From: Undibacterium sp.
GTDB taxonomy: Bacteria > Pseudomonadota > Gammaproteobacteria > Burkholderiales > Burkholderiaceae_D
Assembly (NCBI GenBank): GCA_019752975.1
Contig: JAIELM010000099.1
Span: 1 to 5,743 of the forward strand
Length of the DNA: 5,743 nt
Direction of reading: 5' to 3'
Shown: in pieces, positions 1 to 5,589 of the stretch
Numbering within the stretch: the stretch's first letter is position 1
How the letters are laid out: every line of letters starts with the position of its first letter
Made by a program: the position numbers and the translations under genes
The notes under the pieces: generated by a model
Database searches by the model: none
Seen by the model: only the letters and a program-made list of their open reading frames with translations
What the model was told of the DNA's origin: nothing

Positions 1-1207
1 CAAATACACACCACAATTCACCTTGACGCTCTTTGGCTAGGAGCTGCAAAGTTTCCAAAGTTTTTTCTAAAGCATCGGGCGTATGGGCGTAATCCACCAC
101 CACCATCGCTTGTCCATTCGAGCCGAGTTGTTGCATGCGACCTGGTACAGATTGCAGTTTTTCAAGCGTCGTGACGGCAGCATCCCAAGTCACGCCCGAT
201 TGCAAAAGCACTCCCAAGACACCCAAGACATTACTGACGTTAAAGCGCCCTATCATTTGGGTTTTTATCAGACCTGTGCCATATGGAGAATCCACAAAAA
301 AACTGGTTCCCGCATGGGTAGTACGCAATTGACTGGCAAGCAAAGTGGGCACTTCAGCCAATGAAACACCATCACTATCTCCAACAATGCCATAGCCCAA
401 TACAGTAAGTTCGGGGCGATCGCGTTTCAAATTTCGCGCCAATTCCACACCCATCACATCGTCCAAATTCAGCACGGCTGCCTTTAATTTTGACGAACAT
501 ACCGACCGACTAAATAACATTTCTTTGGCTCTGGCGTACTCCGCTAGACTACCGTGATAATCCAAATGATCTCGACTAAAATTGGTGAACAAGGCCACAT
601 CAATCGCCAAACCATTGAGACGACCTTGATGCAAACCAATAGAAGAAGCCTCTATCGCTAACGCAGTCACAGCTTGCGCAGGTAAAGTCGCCAAATAGGT
701 TTGCAACCGCAACGCGTCGGGGGTGGTAAAACCTGTTTCTTCCAAGTGAGCCAGTATTCCATCTTTATACGTACCCACACCTAAAGTACCAATCACAGCA
801 CAGGCTTTGTCATTGAGAGATAGGGCCTTGGCTATCCATTGCGAGCACGAGGTTTTACCATTGGTTCCGGTGACTGCAATACCAAAGATATCGCTATCCA
901 CACGTTGGTACCACGCATGGGCAATCACACCCAATTCCTGTATCAGATTAACGACCGCAAACTGAGGCGCAGTAATTGAACTGTCATCAAAATCCTGCAT
1001 TTCATAAACCACTGCAGCCGCACCTCGTGCGATTGCATCGGCAATAAATTGTCGACCATCGCCACCACTACCAGGAATCGGATAAGCAAAAAAAATATCG
1101 CCCATTTGCACCGCACGCGAATCGGAACGCAGTTGCGCTAATGGTGCAAGTTGCCTCAATTCAGCAAGCAAATCTTTCACGGAGTAGGTCTTTGAATTAA
1201 CACGCAT
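1..1207 (-). CDS. murE: MurE, UDP-MurNAc-tripeptide ligase (partial, C-terminus beyond left edge)
   Basis: Cytoplasmic ATP-dependent Mur ligase that adds the third stem-peptide residue (meso-diaminopimelate in Gram-negative bacteria) to UDP-MurNAc-L-Ala-D-Glu. I translated the minus strand by hand: 402 codons are open up to the left edge, about four fifths of a typical ~500-residue MurE. Visible motifs are the ATP P-loop GTNGKTS (114-120), TTPDALRL (161-168), EASSIGLHQGRL (186-197), FSRDHLDYHG (210-219), the region of the carbamylated lysine (YARAKEMLF, K228), RFNVSN (321-326), PGRMQ (355-359) and VDYAHTPDALE (371-381). The DNPR motif that sets diaminopimelate specificity lies outside the window, so the substrate is inferred. 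The ATG at 1205-1207 overlaps the ftsI stop (TGATG) and has an AGGAG 8 nt upstream (1216-1220). The family assignment is secure. Confidence 0.96.
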   Translation of the reverse strand, partial: MRVNSKTYSVKDLLAELRQLAPLAQLRSDSRAVQMGDIFFAYPIPGSGGDGRQFIADAIARGAAAVVYEMQDFDDSSITAPQFAVVNLIQELGVIAHAWYQRVDSDIFGIAVTGTNGKTSCSQWIAKALSLNDKACAVIGTLGVGTYKDGILAHLEETGFTTPDALRLQTYLATLPAQAVTALAIEASSIGLHQGRLNGLAIDVALFTNFSRDHLDYHGSLAEYARAKEMLFSRSVCSSKLKAAVLNLDDVMGVELARNLKRDRPELTVLGYGIVGDSDGVSLAEVPTLLASQLRTTHAGTSFFVDSPYGTGLIKTQMIGRFNVSNVLGVLGVLLQSGVTWDAAVTTLEKLQSVPGRMQQLGSNGQAMVVVDYAHTPDALEKTLETLQLLAKERQGELWCVF

Positions 1208-2970
1208 CACAGACTCTCCTGCACACTATTATCAGGAATGATATTCATCACTCTAGAATCAGGAACCACATTGAGAGAACGCAAAACATTCGACATAATC
1301 GCGGCAAAAACGGGACCTGCGACCTTTCCACCAAGATGACCACCGGCGCTAGGTTCATCGATCATGACTGCGACGATGACACGCGGTTTAGAGGCAGGAG
1401 CAAAACCAACAAAATCACCAACAAATTTATTCACATATTTTCCGTGTTCGACTTTATACGCGGTACCGGTTTTTCCTGCCACTCGATAACCTGGAATTCT
1501 AGCGTCAGTACCAGTGCCGCCAGGTTGGGTAGCGGACTCCAAAATATCGCGCATTTGCAACGCAGTTTTTTCAGAAATAATTCTAGTGCCTTGTTGTATC
1601 TGGTCAGTTTGTTGAAAACTGAGTGGGATGGTGTCGCCATTACGGGCAAAAATCATGTAGGCGCGCGCCAACTGTATCAAGGAAACCGATAGGCCGTGAC
1701 CATAGCTCATGGTAGCCTGTTCTATTGGACGCCAAATCTTGTAATTGCGCATGCGTCCGGTCACTGCGCCAGGAAAACCAAGATGCGGTTGCTGCCCAAA
1801 ACCGAGTGAGGTAAACATTTCCCACATTTCTTGCGCTGGCATTTGCAAGGCAATCTTTGCAGTGCCTACGTTGGACGATTTTTGTAACACTTCAGCGACC
1901 GACAAAATGCCATGTTTATGGGCATCGCTGATGGTTCTATCGCCTATCGTCAAACTACCGGGCGCAGTTTGTATCAAGGTATCGGGTTTAACCCGTCCAG
2001 TTTCCAGCGCCAACGCGATAGTAAATGGCTTCATGGTTGAGCCAGGTTCGAAAGTATCCGTCATCACACGGTTGCGTAACTGCGCACCAGTGAGTACGGC
2101 TCTGTCATTGGGGTTATAAGTCGGCAAATTCACCAAGGCTAAAATCTCACCGGTATTCACGTCGAGCACAACCGCGCCACCTGCTTTTGCCTGATGTTTT
2201 TCTAGCGCCTCTTTCAAATGCGTATAGGCGATGTACTGAATTTTACTGTCGATAGAGAGCGTAATATCCTTGCCATCATGTGGATCGCGTTTGGACTCTA
2301 AGTCTTCAATAATATGTCCTAAGCGGTCTTTAATGACGCGCCGACTTCCGGTTTTTCCAGCGAGATTTTTTTCAGAGGCTAACTCTATTCCTTCTTGCCC
2401 CTTGTCTTCTACGTTAGTAAAACCCACCACATGCGCCATCACATCGCCTTCGGGATAAAAGCGCTTATATTCTTTGCGTGTCTCGACTCCAGGTATTCCC
2501 AACGCTAAGATCTGATCAGCGACTCCCTGTTCCACTTGTCGCTTGAGATAAACAAAACGTTTGTCCGAATCGAGTTTTTTGCCTAACTCTGACTCGCTCA
2601 TATCGAGCAAAGCAGCGAGTTCTTTGAGTTTTTCTTTCGGTGCATCGCTGACGTCTTCTGGGATCGCAGAAACCGCCTTCACTGGAATCGAAGAGGCCAA
2701 TACTTTGCCGCTTCTATCGACGATTTTGCCACGCATGGCGGACAACTCTAAGCTGCGCGCATAACGATTTTCACCTTGTTGTTGTAAAAATTCGGTATTC
2801 ATCGCTTGCAACCAAATCGCACGAATAATAAGCGCGATGAAAGCAATAAAGAGAAAAAATAAGACCAACCGCGAACGCCAAATAGGCAAGCGCACATTCA
2901 GCACAGGATTGCTTGAGAATGGCACGCCCTTGCCCGCCGCATTGCGAGAATTAGAAGTAGGACGACTCAT
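1207..2970 (-). CDS. ftsI: FtsI (PBP3), septal peptidoglycan D,D-transpeptidase
   Basis: Class B penicillin-binding protein that cross-links septal peptidoglycan in the divisome. It is 587 residues, close to the E. coli length. A short basic cytoplasmic tail is followed by one membrane anchor (about 34-50, LVLFFLFIAFIALIIRA). The pedestal domain starts near RGKIVDRSGKVLA (80-92). The transpeptidase domain carries all three active-site motifs: S311-T-M-K314 in EPGSTMKPF, S365-S-N367 in KSSNVG, and K500-T-G502 in AGKTGTA. The start overlaps the ftsL stop by 4 bp (ATGA), with GGAG 8 nt upstream of the ATG inside the end of ftsL. The stop overlaps the murE ATG. Its position between ftsL and murE supports FtsI rather than the elongation paralogue PBP2. 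No key residue is missing. Confidence 0.97.
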   Translation of the reverse strand: MSRPTSNSRNAAGKGVPFSSNPVLNVRLPIWRSRLVLFFLFIAFIALIIRAIWLQAMNTEFLQQQGENRYARSLELSAMRGKIVDRSGKVLASSIPVKAVSAIPEDVSDAPKEKLKELAALLDMSESELGKKLDSDKRFVYLKRQVEQGVADQILALGIPGVETRKEYKRFYPEGDVMAHVVGFTNVEDKGQEGIELASEKNLAGKTGSRRVIKDRLGHIIEDLESKRDPHDGKDITLSIDSKIQYIAYTHLKEALEKHQAKAGGAVVLDVNTGEILALVNLPTYNPNDRAVLTGAQLRNRVMTDTFEPGSTMKPFTIALALETGRVKPDTLIQTAPGSLTIGDRTISDAHKHGILSVAEVLQKSSNVGTAKIALQMPAQEMWEMFTSLGFGQQPHLGFPGAVTGRMRNYKIWRPIEQATMSYGHGLSVSLIQLARAYMIFARNGDTIPLSFQQTDQIQQGTRIISEKTALQMRDILESATQPGGTGTDARIPGYRVAGKTGTAYKVEHGKYVNKFVGDFVGFAPASKPRVIVAVMIDEPSAGGHLGGKVAGPVFAAIMSNVLRSLNVVPDSRVMNIIPDNSVQESL

Positions 2971-3266
2971 GGATGCGGCTCCGCACTAGATCTTGCATTG
3001 GCATTTGCAGAAAGGTATTGGGTTTGACCAGAAGGTACTGCGGTCATACCTAGTTCCTTAGTTGCCACAGATTCGATACGTGCGTGCTTACCGAATGTGG
3101 ATTGATCCAATTTCAACTGCGTCCATTCCAACTCAAATTGGTGAGACAAATTATTGGCACGCTCTAAGGCAATAAACAAGCTTCGAGCACGATACTGTGC
3201 GTTAATTTGCGCCAAAGCGCAGATCACTAGAAGGAAACCCAAAGCAAGATTTAAGCGGGTACTCAT
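2967..3266 (-). CDS. ftsL: FtsL, cell division bitopic membrane protein
   Basis: Small inner-membrane divisome protein that, in the known family, forms a complex with FtsB and FtsQ and activates FtsW-FtsI. It has 99 residues: a very short N-terminal tail (MSTRLN), one membrane segment (about 7-22, [16 protein letters not shown]), then a periplasmic helical stretch (about 24-60, [27 protein letters not shown] region) with the spacing of a short coiled coil. FtsL sequences diverge strongly, so the call depends on topology, length and the slot between rsmH and ftsI. Both ends overlap neighbours by 4 bp (ATGA). The sequence just before its ATG (GGGGTCTCCTC) holds no clear Shine-Dalgarno, so translation probably depends on coupling to rsmH. 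The C-terminal ~20 residues are low complexity (Ala/Ser/Asn rich). Confidence 0.93.
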   Translation of the reverse strand: MSTRLNLALGFLLVICALAQINAQYRARSLFIALERANNLSHQFELEWTQLKLDQSTFGKHARIESVATKELGMTAVPSGQTQYLSANANARSSAEPHP

Positions 3267-4237
3267 GAGGAGACCCCAGGGAGTTTTTCAGCGACCCGCA
3301 TAATCGCGGAACGCGCACGGGGATTGCGTTCGACCTCTTCAGCAGCGGGTTTGACCCGCTCAATCAAACGCATTTCCGGTTGAGGTAAATCTACCGCACG
3401 AATAGGCAAGCGTCTTTCGGGCTGATTAACATTAACTTTAGAGGCAAAAAATTGTTTAACGATACGGTCTTCCAAAGAATGAAAACTAATCACCACCATG
3501 CGACCATGCGGTGCCAAGCGTTCATAGGCGGCATTTAAACCGATTTCGAGATCTTCCAATTCTTTATTGATGAAAATCCGTATAGCTTGAAAGCTGCGAG
3601 TGGCTGGATCTTTACCCTTCTCACGCGTCTTGACGGCTGCAGCAATGAGTTCTGCCAGCTGCCCAGTGGTGGTAATGGGTTCCTTCGTCCGGCGAGCAAT
3701 AATCGCCTTTGCAATCTGAAAAGCAAACCGTTCTTCCCCATAATTTTCTATGACCTCTTTAATTTTTTGTTCGTCTTCATGCGCCAACCACTGGGCAGCA
3801 GAAACGCCGCGCGTGGTATCCATACGCATGTCCAATGGCCCATCATTTCTAAAACTAAACCCGCGTCCAGCATCATCGACTTGCGGCGAGGAGATGCCCA
3901 GATCGAGCAAGATGCCATCCACCTGAGTCAAATTTCGCGCTGCCAATTCTTGTGACAAAGTCGCGAAGCTGTCGTGTACGATCTCAAAGCGAGGATCAAG
4001 AATTTGCTGCGCATTGGCGATCGCGTACAAATCTTTATCAAAGGCGACTAGGCGTCCAGTCGGAGCTAAATTTTTCAGTAGTAAGCGACTATGGCCGCCG
4101 CGCCCGAAGGTACCATCCACGTACACACCACCAGCGCGTGCGCCCTGTAAATCCAAAGCGGCAATCGCCTCATTCAGCAATACGGTGTGGTGAATAAAAT
4201 CGCTAGACAAAGACGAAGTGGCGAGAGGTGCTGTCAT
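3263..4237 (-). CDS. rsmH: RsmH (MraW), 16S rRNA (cytosine-1402 N4) methyltransferase
   Basis: SAM-dependent enzyme that, in the known family, N4-methylates C1402 of 16S rRNA in the ribosomal P site. It is 324 residues; E. coli has 313. Motifs in order: HHTVLLNEA (16-24), the SAM-binding loop [10 protein letters not shown] (41-50), FDKD (66-69), [20 protein letters not shown] (110-129), PLDMRMD (134-140), NYGEER (165-170), the [13 protein letters not shown] segment (212-224), [13 protein letters not shown] (249-261) and [10 protein letters not shown] (305-314). The first ~14 residues before the conserved HTVLL are extra and poorly conserved. I kept the ATG at 4237 because no better in-frame ATG exists; a TTG at residue 10 is the only close alternative. 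No strong ribosome binding site is visible. The gene starts 9 bp after mraZ, consistent with co-translation. Confidence 0.97.
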   Translation of the reverse strand: MTAPLATSSLSSDFIHHTVLLNEAIAALDLQGARAGGVYVDGTFGRGGHSRLLLKNLAPTGRLVAFDKDLYAIANAQQILDPRFEIVHDSFATLSQELAARNLTQVDGILLDLGISSPQVDDAGRGFSFRNDGPLDMRMDTTRGVSAAQWLAHEDEQKIKEVIENYGEERFAFQIAKAIIARRTKEPITTTGQLAELIAAAVKTREKGKDPATRSFQAIRIFINKELEDLEIGLNAAYERLAPHGRMVVISFHSLEDRIVKQFFASKVNVNQPERRLPIRAVDLPQPEMRLIERVKPAAEEVERNPRARSAIMRVAEKLPGVSS

Positions 4238-4246
4238 GTGCCGCGA

Positions 4247-4675
4247 TCAAAAGGAAAAATTACTGAGTGTCTCAGGCATGCCACCAGCGACTGCTTGGGC
4301 CTCGTTTTCGGCCAATTTAGCTGCATCCCAAATTTCAAAATGCGATCCCATGCCTAGCAACATCACCTCGCGCTGCAAACCAACTAAGGCGCGTAATTCA
4401 GGCGCTAACAAGATACGTCCGGTACTATCCATTTCCACGTCGGACGCATTACCCAAAAAGATGCGCTGCCAAGCGCGAGCGGACATCGGCCAAGCAGCGA
4501 TTTGTTCACGATGCGCTTCCCATACTGGACGAGGAAAAAGTAGCAGGCAACCATGTGGATGACGGGTCAAAGTGACTCGCCCTTCGCATTGCAAGGCGAG
4601 CGCGTCCCTATGCCTAGCAGGAATAGCCATCCTAGCTTTTGCATCGAGATTAAGAGCTGACGCGCCTTGGAACAC
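4247..4675 (-). CDS. mraZ: MraZ, SpoVT/AbrB-type transcriptional regulator of the dcw operon (GTG start)
   Basis: DNA-binding protein that, where studied, represses its own dcw promoter and forms a ring oligomer. From the GTG at 4675 it is 142 residues, the usual betaproteobacterial size. It has two AbrB-like halves: [13 protein letters not shown] (11-23) and [13 protein letters not shown] (83-95), followed by [12 protein letters not shown] (106-117). The frame stays open upstream to an ATG at 4753, giving 168 residues. The extra 26 residues are unconserved, and the family begins at [12 protein letters not shown], which falls exactly after the GTG. A Shine-Dalgarno AAGGA sits just upstream of the GTG, and the candidate promoter starts transcription close to the ATG at 4753. 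The first half reads DAKAR where the family normally has DAKGR, a small deviation in a conserved turn. Confidence 0.94.
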   Translation of the reverse strand: MFQGASALNLDAKARMAIPARHRDALALQCEGRVTLTRHPHGCLLLFPRPVWEAHREQIAAWPMSARAWQRIFLGNASDVEMDSTGRILLAPELRALVGLQREVMLLGMGSHFEIWDAAKLAENEAQAVAGGMPETLSNFSF

Positions 4676-4681
4676 GGGTTG

Positions 4682-4686
4682 TCCTT
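4682..4686 (-). promoter_or_regulatory. Ribosome binding site that fixes the mraZ GTG start
   Basis: On the minus strand AAGGA ends 6 nt before the GTG at 4675, within GAAAAAGGACAACCC. This spacing is good and supports the GTG over the in-frame ATG at 4753, which lies at about the predicted transcription start and has no leader. Confidence 0.7.
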
Positions 4687-4694
4687 TTTCGAGA

Positions 4695-4721
4695 GGGTCT
4701 TTAAGGGAAGGGTTTGAAGGG
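4695..4721 (+). other. Four-G-tract motif (candidate G-quadruplex) in the mraZ leader
   Basis: The plus strand has four GGG runs at 4695-4697, 4705-4707, 4710-4712 and 4719-4721. The loops are 7, 2 and 6 nt, fitting the standard G3 N1-7 pattern. It lies 20-46 nt upstream of the mraZ GTG. The G-rich strand is the template strand for mraZ, so the mRNA leader is C-rich and any quadruplex would form in DNA, not in that RNA. That it folds is inference. Confidence 0.45.
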
Positions 4722-4745
4722 AAAATTCGCCACAAAAATGCACTT

Positions 4746-4763
4746 TCCCACACTTTTTCCCAC
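4746..4763 (-). promoter_or_regulatory. Candidate MraZ operator: two GTGGGA direct repeats
   Basis: The minus strand carries GTGGGA at 4758-4763 and again at 4746-4751, a 12 bp period. Studied MraZ proteins bind direct repeats containing TGGG upstream of mraZ, so this is the expected kind of site in the expected place. The first box overlaps the predicted -10 and the second falls near the predicted transcription start, a layout suited to repression. The period differs from the roughly 10 bp reported for E. coli. A TGGGC at 4774-4778 and a GTGGCG at 4728-4733 are weaker, irregularly spaced relatives. Confidence 0.55.
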
Positions 4764-4790
4764 TTTAGAGCAAGCCCAGCGACTGGTCAA
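4762..4790 (-). promoter_or_regulatory. Predicted sigma70-type promoter of the mraZ-rsmH-ftsL-ftsI-murE operon
   Basis: On the minus strand TTGACC (4785-4790, 5 of 6 to the -35 consensus) is followed by exactly 17 bp and TAAAGT (4762-4767, 4 of 6 to the -10). Transcription would begin near 4755, giving a leader of about 80 nt before the mraZ GTG. A second possibility slightly upstream is TATAAA (4796-4801), 17 bp from a poor -35 (TTCAAT, 4819-4824). Confidence 0.55.
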
Positions 4791-5009
4791 GCTAATTTAT
4801 ACGTGCAAATGGGAAATTATTGAATAAAGTCAATGACTTAGCGTACTTTGCTAAAGCACAAAAAAGGAGAATATCTCAATTAATTATAGACTTAGAGAAG
4901 ACTGTGAAAGTAGCACCTTACATATACCCATGTGTTTGGCATTCACATTTATGATTTTTTTGGAAGGGGAAATGAGACGAAAACCGACATAAGTACAAAA
5001 ACAAGAGGT
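4791..5009. other. AT-rich intergenic stretch, no gene recognised
   Basis: No convincing gene on either strand. It holds a small inverted repeat TTAGC/GCTAA (4838-4842 and 4850-4854), an AAAAGGAGA purine run (about 4862-4870) with no start codon at useful distance, and a 20-codon plus-strand frame (4930-4992) with no ribosome binding site. Base composition is clearly more AT-rich than the dcw genes. Divergent transcription to the right could start here, but I see no strong plus-strand promoter. Confidence 0.5.
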
Positions 5010-5115
5010 TAGGACTTACGCAAAATTGCACTGGCTAGGCGCGGAGCCGCAGACAGTACTTTAAGTACGACAAGGCGAACGCAACAACGCCAGCGTCTGT
5101 ATTGCGTAAGTCCTA
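5010..5115. mobile_element. MITE-like element 1: 106 bp with perfect 14 bp terminal inverted repeats
   Basis: TAGGACTTACGCAA (5010-5023) is matched exactly in inverted orientation by TTGCGTAAGTCCTA (5102-5115). Inside is a second nested pair, CTGGC (5031-5035) with GCCAG (5089-5093). Between them are a perfect hairpin GTACTT-T-AAGTAC (5056-5068) and two smaller stems, GGCT/AGCC (5033-5036, 5045-5048) and GGCG/CGCC (5074-5077, 5088-5091), the first overlapping the nested pair. It is too short to encode a transposase. The ends can be read as GGACTTACG...CGTAAGTCC flanked by TA on both sides, which would fit a TA target duplication. No longer target duplication is evident. It is more GC-rich than its surroundings. 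It could instead be a structured dispersed repeat of the REP/BIME kind. Confidence 0.75.
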
Positions 5116-5125
5116 GAGACAATTT

Positions 5126-5133
5126 AAGGAGGT
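5126..5133 (+). promoter_or_regulatory. Orphan perfect Shine-Dalgarno sequence
   Basis: AAGGAGGT, preceded by T, is fully complementary to the 16S anti-Shine-Dalgarno, 10 bp after element 1. The next ATG (5148) is 14 nt downstream, further than optimal, and opens only five codons (MNLFN, stop at 5163-5165). It may drive a leader peptide, be the remains of a gene lost when the element inserted, or be chance. Confidence 0.35.
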
Positions 5134-5165
5134 AAATTAATATTTCAATGAATCTTTTCAATTAA

Positions 5166-5196
5166 TGATATAGTTATCTCACGGTTTTAATTGACA
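5166..5196 (+). promoter_or_regulatory. Possible promoter elements upstream of the Cys-rich peptide gene
   Basis: There are two partial signals. TGATATAGT (5166-5174) is an extended -10 (TGn plus TATAGT, 5 of 6) without a good -35. TTGACA (5191-5196) is a perfect -35 hexamer, but no acceptable -10 lies 16-18 bp downstream, where CATGCC is found. The first would give a leader of about 70 nt containing the inverted repeats at 5204-5229; I favour it weakly. Confidence 0.25.
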
Positions 5197-5203
5197 AGAT
5201 CGT

Positions 5204-5229
5204 GGCATAAGGACATGCCGCTTATGTCC
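5204..5229. repeat. Three overlapping, mutually exclusive inverted repeats before the peptide gene
   Basis: Within 26 bp, GGCAT/ATGCC (5204-5208, 5215-5219), CATAAG/CTTATG (5206-5211, 5221-5226) and GGACAT/ATGTCC (5211-5216, 5224-5229) are each perfect inverted pairs sharing bases with one another, so only one could form at a time. They end 23 nt before the ATG at 5253. They could be a regulator's operator with repeated half-sites or an RNA switch in the leader. There is no run of T directly after them, so an ordinary terminator is unlikely. Confidence 0.5.
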
Positions 5230-5252
5230 AACTTTTAGAATGATGGAGATAG

Positions 5253-5441
5253 ATGATGTTTAAAGACTTAAATAAAAAAGTTATCGTATTATTGCTTGCG
5301 ATCGGGTGCAGTGCAGCGCTTGCACGTCCTCCATATTGCTTAACAAAATGTCGCTACCTTGGCACTGGTACAGCAAATTTTTATGCCTGCCTTGTAGCTT
5401 GTCAACAAGCGTGCGAGGAATCAGGGAATTGTGACGATTAA
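5253..5441 (+). CDS. Small exported cysteine-rich peptide, family not recognised
   Basis: The product is 62 residues. The N-terminus is a clear signal sequence: basic start (KDLNKK), hydrophobic core VIVLLLAIGCSAALA (10-24) and a signal peptidase I type site ALA|RPP after residue 24. The mature part would be 38 residues with six cysteines (29, 33, 46, 50, 54, 60), spaced C-X3-C-X12-C-X3-C-X3-C-X5-C, an even number that allows three disulfides. The paired CX3C arrangement resembles disulfide-linked helical hairpins, but that is only a resemblance. C19 in LAIGC could instead be a lipobox cysteine. GGAG (5245-5248) is 4 nt from the first ATG (5253) and 7 nt from the adjacent in-frame second ATG (5256); the latter spacing is better and changes the protein by one Met. 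The gene stands alone between two inverted-repeat elements. Secretion is well supported; function (toxin, antimicrobial, metal binding or other) is not known. Confidence 0.7.
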   Translation: MMFKDLNKKVIVLLLAIGCSAALARPPYCLTKCRYLGTGTANFYACLVACQQACEESGNCDD

Positions 5442-5486
5442 AACAATTACGACCACCTAAAAGCCTAATCAAAAGTCCAATCCAAT

Positions 5487-5589
5487 CATATAGGAGCCTC
5501 TAAAAATTCAAACTTGCACGCCGAGTTTATTATAATATTCAACAACAGCGAATCACGGCAAAGTGAGAATTTTTAGAGGTTCCTATATG
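5487..5589. mobile_element. MITE-like element 2: 103 bp with 23 bp terminal inverted repeats (22 of 23 matching)
   Basis: The left end, 5487-5509 (CATATAGGAGCC then TCTAAAAATTC), is matched in inverted orientation by 5567-5589 (GAATTTTTAGAGG then TTCCTATATG). The only mismatch is at 5496 against 5580. The interior has no coding capacity. At its centre is a perfect 10 bp palindrome TATTATAATA (5528-5537), with a smaller internal GCCG/CGGC pair (5520-5523, 5556-5559). The ends resemble a stripped insertion sequence retaining only termini. TA dinucleotides flank the inner GGA...TCC tips, so a TA or nearby palindromic target is possible, but the true edge and target duplication cannot be settled from one copy. 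It could also act as a hairpin at the 3' end of the peptide gene transcript. Confidence 0.75.
5507..5536 (+). promoter_or_regulatory. Possible outward promoter inside element 2
   Basis: A perfect -10 TATAAT (5531-5536) lies 18 bp after TTCAAA (5507-5512, 4 of 6 to the -35). Because the -10 sits in a palindrome, the minus strand also reads TATAAT (5529-5534), so the element could fire both ways. On the plus strand it would transcribe towards the AGAGG and ATG in the right terminal repeat. Confidence 0.3.

Noticed and set aside
83..364. Plus-strand frame of 93 residues (and an overlapping one at 135-332)
   Set aside because: It is antisense to murE, whose minus-strand translation shows all Mur ligase motifs. 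The product is basic, His-rich nonsense with no family resemblance.
1336..2764. Several frames of 60-124 residues on both strands
   Set aside because: All lie inside ftsI in other frames. The 587-residue FtsI frame has all catalytic motifs, and these show none.
3535..4197. Frames of 68-122 residues within rsmH
   Set aside because: They are shadows of the RsmH frame, which is fully accounted for by conserved methyltransferase motifs.
4676..4753. ATG at 4753 as the mraZ start
   Set aside because: It adds 26 unconserved residues, coincides with the predicted transcription start, and lacks the Shine-Dalgarno and family start that the GTG at 4675 has.
4930..4992. Plus-strand 20-codon frame (MCLAFTFMIFLEGEM...)
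   Set aside because: There is no ribosome binding site, no promoter and no recognisable signal beyond a few hydrophobic residues. It is too short to support.
5281..5472. Minus-strand frame of 63 residues opposite the Cys-rich peptide
   Set aside because: It lacks a good ribosome binding site and any recognisable motif. The opposite strand has a signal peptide, regular cysteine spacing and GGAG before ATG, and so explains the stretch better.
5442..5486. Rho-independent terminator after the peptide gene
   Set aside because: No GC-rich stem followed by a T run is present. The only nearby hairpin is that formed by the ends of element 2.
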